A stretch of 64,000 nucleotides of DNA from assembly GCA_963811895.1 (NCBI GenBank), contig CAWETE010000004.1, positions 620,001-684,000 on the forward strand, written 5' to 3'. This document shows, in pieces, positions 15,714-26,855 of this stretch; within the stretch, counting starts at the first letter, position 1, and each line of letters starts with the position of its first letter. Source of the DNA: DASSUW01 sp963811895 (lineage in GTDB: Bacteria; Actinomycetota; Thermoleophilia; Solirubrobacterales; Solirubrobacteraceae). The position numbers and the translations under genes were made by a program. The notes beneath the pieces are model-generated. The model was not told the DNA's origin and searched no databases. It saw only the letters and a list, made by a program, of their open reading frames with translations.

Positions 15714-17121
15714 TCAGCGCTTGCGGACGCGGAAGGCGCCGCGCATGAAGGGGTGCACGCGGCAGAAGTAGGTGTAGGTCCCCGCGCGCAGGCTCTTCGG
15801 CGTCTTCCACGTCGCGCGCTGCGCCGCGGCGGTCCTCCCCATCGGCCCGAAGCCGAGGTTGCCGGAGTCGAACGTGACCGGGCCGTTCGCCAGCGGATAG
15901 GCGATGCCCGTCGTGCGGTTGCAGGGGGCGCGGCACGAGGTGATCGAGTGCAGGATCCCCTCGTCGGCGTCGCGGTTGACGAACCTCAGCGAGGACCCGC
16001 GGCTCACGGCCGGCGGGCGGCGGCGCTTGCCCGTCCGCAGCAGGTCGCCGGCGCCATACACGAAGTCGTTGATCGCCACCGTGCGGCGTCGCGGCACCGG
16101 CCCGGCCAGCAGCTTGCGCGGGTCGGCGAGCCCGCCGAAGGCGCCGCCGTGGTTGCGGTTCTCGTCCAGGTGGCCGTGGGTGAGGACGCCGCGCACGTCG
16201 ACGTCGGTCGCGAACGGGTCCGGCCCGCTGCCGCCCGGGTTGAAGGCGACCTGCATGATCCCCATCGCCTCGTACCAGGAGGCGCGCTTGGAGTCGTAGG
16301 TCGCGCTGGTCGACAGCACGTCGCCGGCCTTGACGCCGACGCGCCACTCGGCCGGCGTGACCTCCATCGCCACGTCCCACGAGACGGCGCCGGCGGGCTC
16401 GAAGTACTTCGCGCGCGAGCGGAAGAGCCGCACCTTCTTGCCGCCCCGCTCCAGCCACAGATCCGTCCACAGCCCGCCCGGGTGCAGGTGGCCGCCGGTG
16501 GCGACCAGCACGCCGTCCTCCGGGACCGTCAAGAGGTGCCGGGTGGAGCTGCGCTCGCTCGACTCGTCCGGGAACGTGTAGCGGCCGTCGCGCCCGCCGG
16601 CGCCGCGGCGGACGTCGAACACCGGATAGAACGAGCCGCTACGGACGTCGAGCCACAGCGTGCGCACCTCCTGCATGGCGGCGGCCTCGGGCGTCCCGTC
16701 GCGCACGAAGTCGAGCTCGTAGTCGATGTAGATGTCGGCCGGCGTCGTCGTGAGGTTGTGGATCATGTGGTTCATGACCCACTGGTCGCTCGTGCGGTAG
16801 CGCCAGCCGTAGCCGGGCGGCGTGCGCAGGACCGTCTTCTCCTCGCCGGCCGCGAACAGCGGCGCGGAGTTCGAGAGCCAGACGCCGTGGTGCAGGTGGA
16901 CGACGTCGACGCGCGGGACGACGCCGCTGGCGTACGTGAGGTTCGGCTTGAAGCCGGTGATCCAGCCGTCGACGGGCGGCTTGAGGTCGTTGCCCTGGAG
17001 CTCGATCGTGTTCTGGCCGGGGCTGACGTGGATCGGCCCGAACCGGTACGTCAGCGTCTCGGCATGGGCGGCGGGCGCCGCCGCCAGGAAGAGGACCAGC
17101 GAAGAGCAGCGCGCGGCGCAT
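15714..17121 (-). CDS. Secreted copper-type protein with C-terminal cupredoxin domain
   Basis: About 468 residues after repair of one surplus base near 17099. The signal peptide ends LVLFLAAAPAAHA before ETLTYRFGP. The central part carries HLHHGVWL, MNHMIHNL, GGHLHPGG and HGHLDENRNHGG, a His pattern reminiscent of PHM-like or Nod19-like type 2 copper domains. The last ~110 residues are cupredoxin-like, with the first ligand in LHSITSC and CRVHPFMRGAF supplying Cys, His and Met. It probably acts outside the membrane in copper-dependent redox chemistry. The central-domain assignment is tentative. Confidence 0.7.
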
Positions 17122-17165
17122 GAGTGGGACAGCCTAGTCTGCGCGCCGTGGCCGGCCCGCCGATG

Positions 17166-17801
17166 TCAGGGAGCGACGAACGTCAGTGCGCAGGTAAGCG
17201 GTCGACTCAGCGCAGCGAGGATGTCCCAGGCGTCCAGAGCGCCTCGTGGACGAACAGGTCGGCCACGCCGGGCACCGCGATCGCCACCAGCGCGACCGGC
17301 GCGTGGCCTCGACACGGCGCGCGCGCTCCGGCTCGCCGAAGAGCACCGCCAGCCGCCCGTCCTCGTCGGCCAGCACGAGCCGGCCGCCGTCCTCCTCGAT
17401 CCGCGGCGCGCCCGAGCAGCCGCGTCGAACGCCCACACGCCGACGCCGGTCTCCAGCACGGCGACGGTGAGCGCGTCGGCGATCAGCCCCTGCGGGCCGC
17501 AGGCCGCCCTCGGACATCCGCCGCAGCACCAGCGCCTCGACCGGCGTGCGCACGACGTCGGGGTCGAGGCCGACGTGGCGGAAGAACACGCGGTGGGCGT
17601 GCGGGACCTCGCGCTGCGCGCATGGCGATCGCCTCGGCGCCGCGCATGCGGTCGGCCATGCGGCGCAGCCGCTCGCGCAGCTCGCGCGGCGTCGGCGCCG
17701 GGCGCGGCCTCGACCTCCGTCCACGCGAGCCGCAGCCCGGGGTGCTCGGCGGCGACGGCCTCCGCCACGAGCCCGCGCCGGATCTCGGGCTCGCCGCTCA
17801 C
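17166..17801 (-). CDS. B3/B4 tRNA-binding-domain protein (frame broken several times)
   Basis: Pieced together from three frames: GEPEIRRGLVAEAVAAEHPG, TEVEAAPG, VPHAHRVFFRHVGLDPD, VVRTPVEALVLRRMSEGG, IADALTVAVLETGV, RIEEDGGRLVLADEDGRLAV, and an end in DILAALSRPLTC. This is the B3/4 domain found in phenylalanyl-tRNA synthetase beta chains and in free-standing proteins, thought to bind or edit tRNA. The GTG at 17801 overlaps the redoxin stop, so it belongs to the end of the mce transcript. At least five breaks at about 17230, 17410, 17490, 17620 and 17690 are each repaired by removing one base. Confidence 0.68.
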   Translation of the reverse strand: MSGEPEIRRGLVAEAVAAEHPGLRLAWTEVEAAPGADAARAARAAAPHGRPHARRRGDRHARSARSRTPTACSSATSASTPTSCARRSRRWCCGGCPRAACGPQGLIADALTVAVLETGVGVWAFDAAARARRGSRRTAAGSCWPTRTGGWRCSSASRSARAVSRPRAGRAGGDRGARRGRPVRPRGALDAWDILAALSRPLTCALTFVAP

Positions 17802-18366
17802 AGCGCCTCGATGGCCGCGATCAGCTGCTCCTCGCTCTGGCTGCCGAACGGCGTCCGCGTGCACCTCGCCGCCGCGCCGCGCGAAGGTGATCTGGCGGGC
17901 AGACGGCGACGGCGTAGGCGTTGGCCACCGCGCCGTCGCGGTCGTGGCCGACGGGCAGCCGCCAGCCGCGCTGGCGCACGCGCTCGCGCAGCTCGTCGCG
18001 GTCGCCGCGGATCGCCACGGCCGCGAACTGCACGTCCGGGAAGCGCGCGCGCAGGCGATCGAGCGACGTCGATCTGGTCGTCGCAGCGCTCGATCGGCTC
18101 GGCGAAGAAGGCGAGCACCACCGGCCCGCGCTCGGCCAGCTCGCAGACGTTGAGGATGTCCGGGCCGCGCACGTCGCACGCGCTCGGACATGTTGGCGTC
18201 GCCCTCGAGGTCCGACAGCGCGAGCGGGGCGGCGAACGGCGGGCAGCTCGCTCCCGGCCTGCACGCCGCGCGAGCCGGGCCCCTCGGTGCGCATGGAGTT
18301 GTAGCGAGATGTAGGCGATCAGCGGCGACCGCGAGCACGCCGACGATCGAGCCCGGGCCGCCTCAC
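17798..18366 (-). CDS. Membrane-anchored thioredoxin-fold (redoxin/AhpC-TSA) protein, frame broken
   Basis: After repair the protein has an N-terminal membrane anchor (GSIVGVLAVA-LIAYIS) and a redoxin domain. The domain includes GSELPPFAAPLALSDLEGDA, RGPDILNVCELAERGPVVLA, FFAEPIERCDDQID, FPDVQFAAVAIRGDRDELRE, GWRLPVGHDRDGAVANAYAV and CPQITFARRGGEV. Cys residues follow DILNV and IER and precede PQITF. About eight single-base breaks are seen between 17856 and 18350. The GTG at 18366 overlaps the MMPL stop. It could provide thiol redox or peroxidase activity outside the cytoplasm; what links it to the mce system is unclear. Confidence 0.7.
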
Positions 18367-21002
18367 GCGGCGGCGGCGGCGGCCGGCTCCGGCGCGCGCC
18401 GCACGGCGGCCCGGCGCTCGGCGAGCACGAGCACCGCCGGCAGCACGACGAGCACGCCGAGCAGCGACACCGTGAGGTCGACGACCGTCACGAGCGCCGA
18501 AGTCGCGCAGCATCCGGACGTCGCGACAGCGCGAGCACGGCGAAGCCGGCGATCGCCGTCGCGCCCGAGGCGAGCACCGCCGCGCCGGTCGAGCGGTAGG
18601 TGCGCCGCAGCGCCTCGGCGGGCGCGTGGCCGGCCGCGCGCTCGGCCTCGAAGCGCGCCGAGAGCAGCACGGCGAACTCGGTCGAGATCGCGAGCACCAG
18701 CGCGCCGAGCGTGGCCGACAGCGGGTTCAGCGGCACGCCGAGCAGCCACAGCACGAGCGCCGACCAGCCGGTGGCCAGCGCGATCGGCACGAGCGGCACC
18801 CACGCGCGCTCCACGCGCGCCGCCACGAGCCGCTGACGCCGGCGCACGAGCAGCAGCACGAGCAGCGACGGCGAGCAGGCCGGCGAGCAGCGTCCCAGCC
18901 GCCGCAGCGGGTCCGACAGCGTCGCGTTGGCCTCCGCCGCGAGCACCGGCAGCCCGGCGAGCCGCGCGCGTCACGCCCGCGCGGCGGGTCGAGCCGGTCG
19001 CGCATGTCCTCGATGATCTCCTGCTGGCGCTCGAGCGGCATCAGCCGGATGCCGAAGGCCAGCGTGGCCGTCGGCGGTCGCGCGGTGATCACCGCCTGCG
19101 AGAAGTACGGCGGAACGGCGTCGAGCAGCGCGCGGATCCGCTCGCGGTCGCTGGCCGCCTGCGTCGGAGCGGAAGAGGTCGGGCAGCGAGAGCGCCGGGC
19201 ACAGCTCGGCCTTGCCGCAGCCGCGCTCGGCCGAGTAGCCGAAGCGCTCGAGCACGCCGGCCTGGTAGTCGCGCATCCACTTGACGACCGCCGGGTCGGT
19301 GAGGTCGTCGCCTTCGACCAGGACGTCGATCTCGCCGGCGACGCCGGTCGAGTGCTGCAGCGTCTGGAGGTCGCGCACGCGCCGGCAGGTCCTGCGGGAC
19401 GAGCCGCTCGACGTCGGAGACGACCTCGGTCTGCGTGTCGAGCGCCCAGCCGACGACGGCGAGCGCGAGCGCCGATCGCCAGCACCCGGCCCGGACGCCG
19501 CAGCGGCGCCGCGCACGGCCGCGCTCGCCGGCGCGCGCCGCGCCGGCCCGGCGCAGCGGCCGCGCCGAGCCGCCGCGCGCGCGCCGCGTCGGCAGCTCGC
19601 CGGCGCCGCGCAGCGAGCGCGCCAGCCGCGCCGTCGCGCGCGGCGCAGCGACGAGCGCCGCGGTGCCCGGCCGTGAGCGCGCAGCGCGAAGGCGAGCGCG
19701 ATGCCGACCACGAGCAGCGCGCCGAAGCCGCGGACCATCGGCACCGGCGAGAGCAGCAGCACGAGGAAGCCGGCGCCGGTGGCCAGCGCGGCCGTGGCGA
19801 TCGCCGGCACCGCGACCGCGCGCCGCCCGCGTCCGGCGCCGCCCTCCTCCTCGCACGCGCGCCTGGTACTGGATCGCGTAGTCGACCGCCGAGCCCGAGC
19901 AGGACCGGCAGCACGGCGATCGAGGCCATCGTCAGCGGCGCGCCGAGCAGCGCCATCGCCCCGAACGTGATCGCCACCGCGGCCAGCGCGACGGCCAGCG
20001 GCAGCAGCCGCAGCCGGCAGCGGAAGACGAGCGCGAGCACGAGCGCCATCACGCACGAGCGCCGACGATCAGCAGGCGCACGATCGAGCTGGTCAGCGCG
20101 TCGGTGAGGTCGTCGGCCACGACCGGCGCCCCGGTCACCATGTAGCGACGCCGCCGTCGGCAGCTGCCAGTCGCGGCATCGCGCACCGCCTCGCGGATCA
20201 GCGCGATCGCTCGCTCGCGCTGCGGCGTCGGAGAGGTCGGGCTTCAGCCGCACCTGGATCAGCGCCGCTGCGAGCGTCGGGAACAGGTAGGCGAAGCGCG
20301 CCTTCGGCGTCGCTGGCGCCGCGCGCGGCGTCGAAGACCAGCGCGGAGACGAAGTCGGGGTCGTCGATGCTCGGCAGCCGGGTCAGCCCGAGCCCGTAGC
20401 GCAGGTTGACCTGCAGCAGGTCGCGGACGAACTGCGCGTAGACGAGCTGGCGCGCCGGCTCGCCGAGCCGCTTCTGCTCGGCCGGCGGCTTGCCCTGCGC
20501 GCGGGCGACCCGCCGCGCGGCGCGCGCCGCGCGCGCGGCCTCGGCCGCCTTGGTGCGCATCTGGGCCTGGATCTGGTCGTTGATCTCGCCGGCCGCCGCG
20601 TTGATGAAGGTGCCGGGCCCGTAGACGACCTGCACCGGCTTCGTCTGCGCCAGCCGGTCGCACGGCGAGCCGCGCGCCGCCCGGCGCCTCCTGGCCCTCC
20701 GGCTTGTTGCCCGACAGGCAGCCCTCGAGCCCGACCAGCCGCCCGAGGTTCGAGGTGAGCACGAGGTTCGGCAGGTCGCCGCGCACGAGCACGATCACCG
20801 AGTCGTCGCCGAAGCGCTCGCGGTAGCGTCTCGGTCGCCTGGAAGCTGTCCGCGCCGCGGCCGACGAGCGTGTCGGTGGCCGCGCTCGGCTCCAGCCGCA
20901 GCGCCAGCACGCCGCCGGCCACCGCCAGCACGGCGACGACCGCCAGCACGCGCGCCGGCCGCCGCGCCGACGGCGCGCACGATCCGCTCGAACGCCCGTC
21001 AT
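18363..21002 (-). CDS. MMPL/RND-family exporter (frame broken many times)
   Basis: About 860 residues once frames are joined. Recognisable parts: MTGFERIVRAVGRRPARVLAV at the start with a membrane segment (VVAVLAVAGGVLALRLEP), then DTLVGRGADSFQAT, YRERFGDDSVIVLVRGDLPN and NLGRLVGLEGCLSG. Repeated hydrophobic blocks follow, ending with DLTVSLLGVLVVLPAVLVLAE. It is an RND-type lipid exporter of the MMPL/HpnN class, with two large extracytoplasmic loops and about 12 spans. The ATG at 21002 lies 23 bp after the MCE gene. Its position at the end of the mce operon suggests the two handle related lipids. Confidence 0.78.
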
Positions 21003-21025
21003 CGTCCACGGCGAGGGTAGACGCC

Positions 21026-22551
21026 TCAGCGCGCCCGTCACGTGCGGGTACTGCGTGACCTGCGCCGCCGAAGTTGTAGGGGCCCTGGATGCCGGCACGG
21101 CGGCGCCGCGGGCACGTTGCCCGGCGTGCCTGTGAAGCCGAACTCGATGATGCCGGTCGAGCAGCTCGTGCGGGATCAGGTCGTCCGCGACCGCGGGCGG
21201 CAGCGGCGGCAGCGGGCACGTTGGTGATGCTCGGCTGCCCGGCGCCGCAGTGCGCGGTCTCGAACACGGCGCATGCCCTCCGCTCGAGCTGCTTGAGAGT
21301 TGCCCGGGCTTCGTGTACGGCGTTCGGGCGGTTGGTGCCGATGCCGGCGCGGATAGACGGCCAGGTTCTCGGGGTTCAGCGGGTTGGTCGTGCGCAGGTA
21401 GTGGATCGCCGCCTCGGTGTCGTGCGCCTGCGTGGCGGCCGCGCGTGTTGGCGAAGAACGCGGTGAGCTCGCGCTTGTAGAGGCCGAGGAAGTCGACGAT
21501 CGGGTCGAGCTGGCGCAGCGCCGGGTCGAGCTGGGCGATCAGCGGCCGCGCGTCCTCGAGCACCTGCTCGGCGGCCGGGATGCCCTTCACCGAGGCGTCG
21601 ATCAGCGGGTCGAGCTCGCGGAACAGCGCCTCGAGGTCGGGCGCCAGCGCGCCGAGGTCCTGCAGCGTCGGGCTCAGCTCGCGCGCCGCGGGCCGCAGCT
21701 GGGTGATCAGCGGGTCGGTGTCGTCGGCGAACTCGGCCAGGCGCTCGAGCGTCTGCGCGGACTCGCGCTCGAAGGTCGGCAGCGCGATGAACGTCTCCTT
21801 GAGCTGCTCGTCGCGCGACGCGGTGGCCTGGAAGACGCGGTTGGAGTTCTCGATCAGCGAGCGCAGCTGGCCGTCGCGCTCGGTCAGCGCCTCGAACACC
21901 ACGCCGGTGTTGCGAGATCAGGCTGCGTGACGGCGCCCTCCTGGCGGTTGAGGATGTCGCACCAGCTCGGCGGCGTCCTCGGCGAACGGCGCCGAGGTTG
22001 CCGAGCGCGTCGTTGAGGTCGCGCCCGTAGCCGCCGATCGCCGCGCGCCTGCTCCTGCATCCAGGTCTGGAACGCCGCGCGCGTCTCGGCGTCGAAGGTG
22101 CGGAAGATCTCGTCGAGCTGCGACCGTGTCGGAGATCTGCGACTCGCGGCAGCGAGCCGCCCTCGGGCGACCGGCTCGGCGTCGCGGCTGCCCGGCGTGA
22201 GCTCGACGTAGGTCTCGCCCAGCAGCGTCTTCTGGCGCAGGATCGCCCGCGCGTCGGACGGGCATCGGCGCGTAGCGCGACTGCAGCTCGATGACCACGA
22301 TCGAGCGGCCCGTCTCGTGTCGGGCTCGATCGTCTTGACGCTGCCCGACCGGGCACGCCGGAGATCCGCACGTCGGCCTCGTTGGCGAGCTGCGTGGCCT
22401 CGGCGAACGAGGTCTGGAAGCGGTAGCCCTGCGGCTTGAGCGGGATCGGGCCGCCGAAGGCGAGCCACAGGAACAGCAGCAGGCCGAAGCACGACAGCGC
22501 GAACACGACCATCGCGGCGATCCGGCCGAAGGACGGGGCGGCCTTGTTCAT
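21026..22551 (-). CDS. MCE-family lipid-transfer protein, sixth in operon (frame broken)
   Basis: Starts MNKAAPSFGRIAAMVVFALS with a membrane anchor, then the MCE beta-barrel domain (YRFQTSFAEATQLANEADVR, ILRQKTLLGETYVELTPGSR). A long helical tail follows (RSLIENSNRVFQATASRDEQ, IALPTFERESAQTLERLAEF, LRPAARELSPTLQDLGALAP). MCE proteins form hexameric rings with helical tunnels carrying lipids between envelope layers. The ATG at 22551 overlaps the preceding stop. The likely end is the TGA at 21026, after TQYPHVTAR in the repaired frame. More than ten single-base breaks are seen. Confidence 0.82.
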
Positions 22552-23906
22552 CGGCGTCCGGCGCTCCCGGGCTGCGCGGGCAGATCTGCCGCGCGCGGTC
22601 GGGGCCGTTGAGGAGGTCGACCAGCGTGCCGAGCGCCGGGTTGGCGCCGCGCCACGGTCTCGAGCAGCTCCGCGGTGTCGCAGCCGAAGACCACGATGCC
22701 GTGGCGGATCGGGCCGTGCGCGTCCTGCGTGGCGAACACGGTCGGCGCCGACGTGGTTGGCCCACGAGAGCCAGAAGAGGTAGCCCTCCTCGTCGGTGCC
22801 GGGCGGGTTGTAGGCGAGCGTGTTGAGCAGCGCGTTGACGACGCGGAAGCGTGCGCGTGAGGTCCGGCGTGGCGGCCGCCAGGTCGCGCAGCGCGGGCCG
22901 CAGGTCGCTGCACCGTCGGGCAGCGCGGCGCGCGTGAACGGGCGCAGCTCGTCGCGGATGATCGGCGTCGTCTCGCGTCAGGAACGGGCGCGTCTCGCGC
23001 AGCGACGGCCCGAGCGCGCGCGCCGCCGGCCGCAGGTCCTCGAGCGTCGGCCCGAGCACGGAGGCCATCCGGTCCGACGCTGGCCAGCGCCTTCTGCGAC
23101 TCGTCGAGCGTCGAGGGCAGCTCCCGCAGCGTCGCCTGGATGTTGGCGCTCCTGGTTCGCGCAGCGCCGCGAACACCGCGTTCGAGCTGTCGACGAAGTT
23201 GGCGACCTGCGTCGTCGCGCGTCGCCGAGCTCCTCCATCAGCAGCGAGAGGTTGTGGATCGACGCGCCTGAGGTTCTGCCGCCGCAGTGGCGAGCTGCTC
23301 GTTGATCCGGCGGGCGTAGCGGGCGGTCGGCTCGAAGCGCCGGATCGTCTGCGCGAGCGCGCGGCCGTTGCCCTTCAGCGCCGATCGACGGCGTCGCCGA
23401 GCAGCAGCTTGAGGTAGTCGCGCGTGTCGGCGTCGAGCGAGGCGAGGACCTCGTCGAGGTTGACGTCGGGCAGCGTCTGCGAGGCCGGGATCCGCTCGCC
23501 CTCGGCGCAGCTCGCCGGCCTCCGGGGTGCCGGGGTTGAGCTCGGCGACCATGTCCTTGAGCCCCGTCTTGGGCCGCAGGAGGATCGTGGCGTCGCGGTA
23601 GATCGTCGCGTGCTCGCGCTCGATGTCCAGCCCGATCACGGCCTTGCCGCTCTCGAGCTTCACGCTCGAGATCTCGCCGACCTCGACGCCCGCGATGTTG
23701 ACCGTCTGGCCCTGGCCCGGCGTGACCGCCTGCGCCGTCGCGAGCTCGGCCTCGACGCGTGACGAAGTCGCGCCCGAGGACCGGCACGCCGGCCGGCAGC
23801 GACAGCCGCTGGTTGTCCAGGATGAACGACCGCCACGACGAGCGAGATGACGAGCAGGACGATGATCGCCACGAAGTCGCGCCAGTGCTTGCGGATCGGC
23901 GGTCAC
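22548..23906 (-). CDS. MCE-family lipid-transfer protein, fifth in operon (frame broken)
   Basis: The GTG at 23906 overlaps the preceding stop. The repaired start is VTAIRKHWRDFVAIIVLLVI with an N-terminal span. The MCE domain includes LSLPAGVPVLGRDFVT, VNIAGVEVGEISSVKLESGK, AVIGLDIEREHATIYRDATI and LRPKTGLKDMVAELNPGTPE. A helical tail (TIRRFEPTARYARRINEQLA, MASVLGPTLEDLRPAARALG) and a C-terminus with ALGTLVDLLNGPDRARQICP complete it. The VxIAGVxVGxI barrel loop is diagnostic. Several single-base breaks, as in its neighbours. Confidence 0.82.
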
Positions 23907-25449
23907 TTGGCGCCGTCCTTCGTGGGCCGAACGGGCGCAGCTTGGCGCGCAGCGAGCGGCAGCGCCTTGCTCGGCGCGCCAGCGCGGCCTGGCCCGGTCG
24001 GCGCCGACTTGGCGGCCGCCGGGCCGTTGAGGTTCGGCGGCGTCTGCTGGTAGCACTGCGCCGTCGGGCGGTACGGCGGCGCTTGCCCGGATAGAACGGG
24101 CGGTTGCCGAGCGGGACGGCGACCGCGTTGCCGAACAGCTCGCCGGTGCTCGCCGAGGCCGAGCCGAGCGACAGCGTCTGCGCGCCGCCGCCGGTCTGGA
24201 AGCGCACGTACATGCCGTTGCCGTCGAAGTTCTGGCCCTCGCCGGACGAGCCCGACCAGCGTGTAGAAGAACTCCTTGTAGTTCTCCACGCCGGTCGTGA
24301 ACTCGTCCTCGATCACGACGTCGCCGGTCGGCAGGAGCACGTCGCGCGCGCACTTGGACGCGAGGTCGGTCTGCGGCAGCAGGTCGAGCAGCGCGGTCGG
24401 TCAGCCTGCGCGAGGTCCTGGCTGGCCGGGCGCCAGCTCCGTCGCCACGCCGCCCAGCTCCTTCGGGCCCATCCAGCGGCCGCGCCTGGTCGATCCACGG
24501 CAGCGCCGCCTCGATCGTGGCCGGCGTCTCGCGGACGCCCGGGAGGATCTCCTGCGCGAACGCGCGCGTGGGCGGGAACGCCTCGTTCAGCGAGGCGAGC
24601 GCGCGGTTGGCGCTCGCGAGCGTGAGCGGCAGCTCGCGGATCGACGCGCTGCAGGTTGCCCGACTCGGCGGCGAAGGCCGCCATCGTCGCGTTGAAGTTC
24701 GTGATCAGGCCCGCGCAGCGCGTTCTCGTTGCGGATCAGCGCGCCGGTCGTGCGCGCGGTGCCGTCGATCAGCGCGCGACAGGTCCCGGTCGGGCTCGGT
24801 GCCGAGGAAGGCGTCGAGGACCTGCGCGGTCGAGCGCTCGGCCTCCGGGATGTCGTCGTAGGCGTCGTTGAACGACTCGGCGGCGGTCTCGCCGCGCGTC
24901 GACGGGTGGGCGTCGCGGTCCTCGGCGGCCGTCGGCTTCGAGTTGAGCGCCACGTTGAGGCTCGTCGAGGACGTCCTTGAGGTCCTGCCGCGTGTCGGAC
25001 TGCAGCGACGGTCAGCACCTGGTCGAGCTGCACCGGCGTGGCGGTCTGCGTGACCTTGATCGTGCCGCCGTCCTCGAGCTCGGGCGACTGCGGCGAGCCG
25101 GGCTTGAGGTCGACGAAGAAGTTGCCCTCGAGGAAGATGCGCGGCCGGATCTTGGCCGTCGCGTCCTCGTGCAGCGGCAGCCCGTCGTCGTCGATCTGGA
25201 GCACGACGATCGCCGCGTCGGTCGTCCTCGTCCGCGCTTGACCTCCTTGACCTTGCCGACGTCGACGCCGGCGATCCGCACCGGCGAGCCGGGCCGGATC
25301 GAGTTCGCCGACTTGAAGACGGCGTTGACCTCGTACGGCGTGCGTGAACGGGATGTCCTTGGTGAAGCCGAGGAACACGATGACGACGATCGACGACCAG
25401 CGCGATCAGGCCGATCGACGACGCGGGCTGCGCGGGCGCGCCGGCGCAT
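23903..25449 (-). CDS. MCE-family lipid-transfer protein, fourth in operon (frame broken)
   Basis: Begins MRRRARAAR, then SSIGLIALVV and FLGFTKDIPFT. The MCE domain reads YEVNAVFKSANSIRPGSPVR, IAGVDVGKVKEVK, IVVLQIDDDGLPLHEDATAK, IRPRIFLEGNFFVDLKPGSP and ATPVQLDQVL. The C-terminus is Pro- and Ala-rich (QCYQQTPPNLNGPAAAKSA). The ATG at 25449 overlaps the upstream stop as TGATG. Breaks occur near 25340, 25230 and 25010 and repeatedly downstream. Confidence 0.82.
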
Positions 25450-26855
25450 CAGCGGGTGCGCCTCCGTGCGCGCCCGGCTGCGTGCCCGGGCGGGTTCGAG
25501 ATGCACGGTGCGGCCCGCGCGCGTACGGCTCGTTGCCCGCCTCGCACTCGCGCGGCTGGCCGGGCGCCGCCGTGTTCGGGTACGGGTTCGTGTGGAGGTG
25601 GTTGTCCTCGGTCGGCCCGTTGGCGGGCGCCGACGACGGGCCGCCCTCGTTGTTCGGGCCCTGCGGCGTGGCGACGATGATGAAGCGCTGCCAGGTGCCG
25701 TTGCGGTCGCCCTCGCTGAGCAGCGAGGAGACGTTGCGGAACCACAGCGTCAGGTAGTTGCAGACGGTCTGGGCCGGCGTGAGGTACGCCAGCGTCGGGT
25801 TGAGCGAGCTGCAGCGTCGCGTGGTCGTGGCCTGGAGCCGCGGCGGACCTGCGGGTCCTCGGCGAAGGTCTGCAGCTCGTCGAGCAGCGACGCGAGGCGG
25901 CGGTTGAAGGGCGGCGTGCGCGGCAGCGTGCGCGTGCCCTCCACGAGCGCGTCGGCGATCGTCGGCGCGTACCGGCGCAGCGCGGCGGCGCCCGGCCGCA
26001 GCTCGCGGAACAGGCCCTCGGTGTTGCGCAGGAACGGCCGCTGGACCGGCAGCGTGCGGATCGCGGTGTCGAGCGCCGGCACGCCGCCGGTGATCGAGTC
26101 CTGGATGTAGGGCCGCGCGACCTCGCGCAGGGCGCGGAAGGTGGTGTCGAGGTTGACGAACAGCTCGGCCTGGGCCTCGGCGGCGGGCGCCACGATCGCC
26201 GCCGCGTCGCCGAGCTCGCCGAAGAAGCGGCGCAGGTTGGTCTCCGGCGAGTAGAGGTTCTGCGCCACCGGCACGATGTCGCGCAGCAGCGGCCGGAACG
26301 AGCCGATCGCCGTGTTGATCGACTCGCCGCGGCCGGCGAAGGCGTCGCCGAAGCCGGTCGTGTTGGCGCCGATCGCGTCGCGCGTCTCCTCGTCGAACAT
26401 GCCGAGGACCTCGTCGAACTCGACGGGCGCCGGCGTGGCCTGGGCGATCGGGATCGTCGCGCCCTCGTCGAAGCCCTCGCTCGTCCGTGCCGCGGGTGAT
26501 CTCGACGTACTTGAGGCCGAGCGCCGAGCGCGGGCGGATGATCAGCGTCGAGTCCTGCGGCAGGGGCGCGACGTCGCGCTCGAGCGTGAGGTCGAGGATC
26601 GCGATCGTGGTGCCGTCGTCCTGCCGCTCCGCCGAGATCCCGTCGACGAAGCCGACGCGCGTGCCGCCGATGCTGCACGTCGTTGCCGACCACGAGGTTG
26701 GCCGCGCTCGGCACCTCGGCGCGGAGCTGGTAGGTCGGCACGAACGGCAGGCCCTTGTTGGCGTTGTACGCCAGGAAGACCGCGACCAGCACCACGAGGA
26801 TCGTGGCGGCGCCGATCAGCACCGGGTTGCCGGCGACGCCGCCGCCGCGCCTCAT
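25449..26855 (-). CDS. MCE-family lipid-transfer protein, third in operon (frame broken)
   Basis: Starts MRRGGGVAGNPVLIGAATIL, a membrane anchor, then LPFVPTYQLRAEVPSAANLV and VGNDV of the MCE barrel. The helical region includes MFDEETRDAIGANTTGFGDA, GSFRPLLRDIVPVAQNLYSP, TLPVQRPFLRNTEGLFRELR and RRLASLLDELQTFAEDPQVR. A Pro- and Asn-rich tail near 25500-25700 is read in a shifted frame. The ATG overlaps the previous stop (ATGA). Breaks lie near 26680, 26480 and 25840. Confidence 0.82.
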   Translation of the reverse strand: MRRGGGVAGNPVLIGAATILVVLVAVFLAYNANKGLPFVPTYQLRAEVPSAANLVVGNDVQHRRHARRLRRRDLGGAAGRRHHDRDPRPHARARRRAPAAGLDADHPPALGARPQVRRDHPRHGRARASTRARRSRSPRPRRRPSSSTRSSACSTRRRATRSAPTRPASATPSPAAASRSTRRSARSGRCCATSCRWRRTSTRRRPTCAASSASSATRRRSWRPPPRPRPSCSSTSTPPSAPCARSRGPTSRTRSPAACRRSTPRSARCRSSGRSCATPRACSASCGRAPPRCAGTRRRSPTRSWRARARCRARRPSTAASRRCSTSCRPSPRTRRSAAAPGHDHATLQLAQPDAGVPHAGPDRLQLPDAVVPQRLLAAQRGRPQRHLAALHHRRHAAGPEQRGRPVVGARQRADRGQPPPHEPVPEHGGARPAARVRGGQRAVRARAAPCISNPPGHAAGRARRRTR

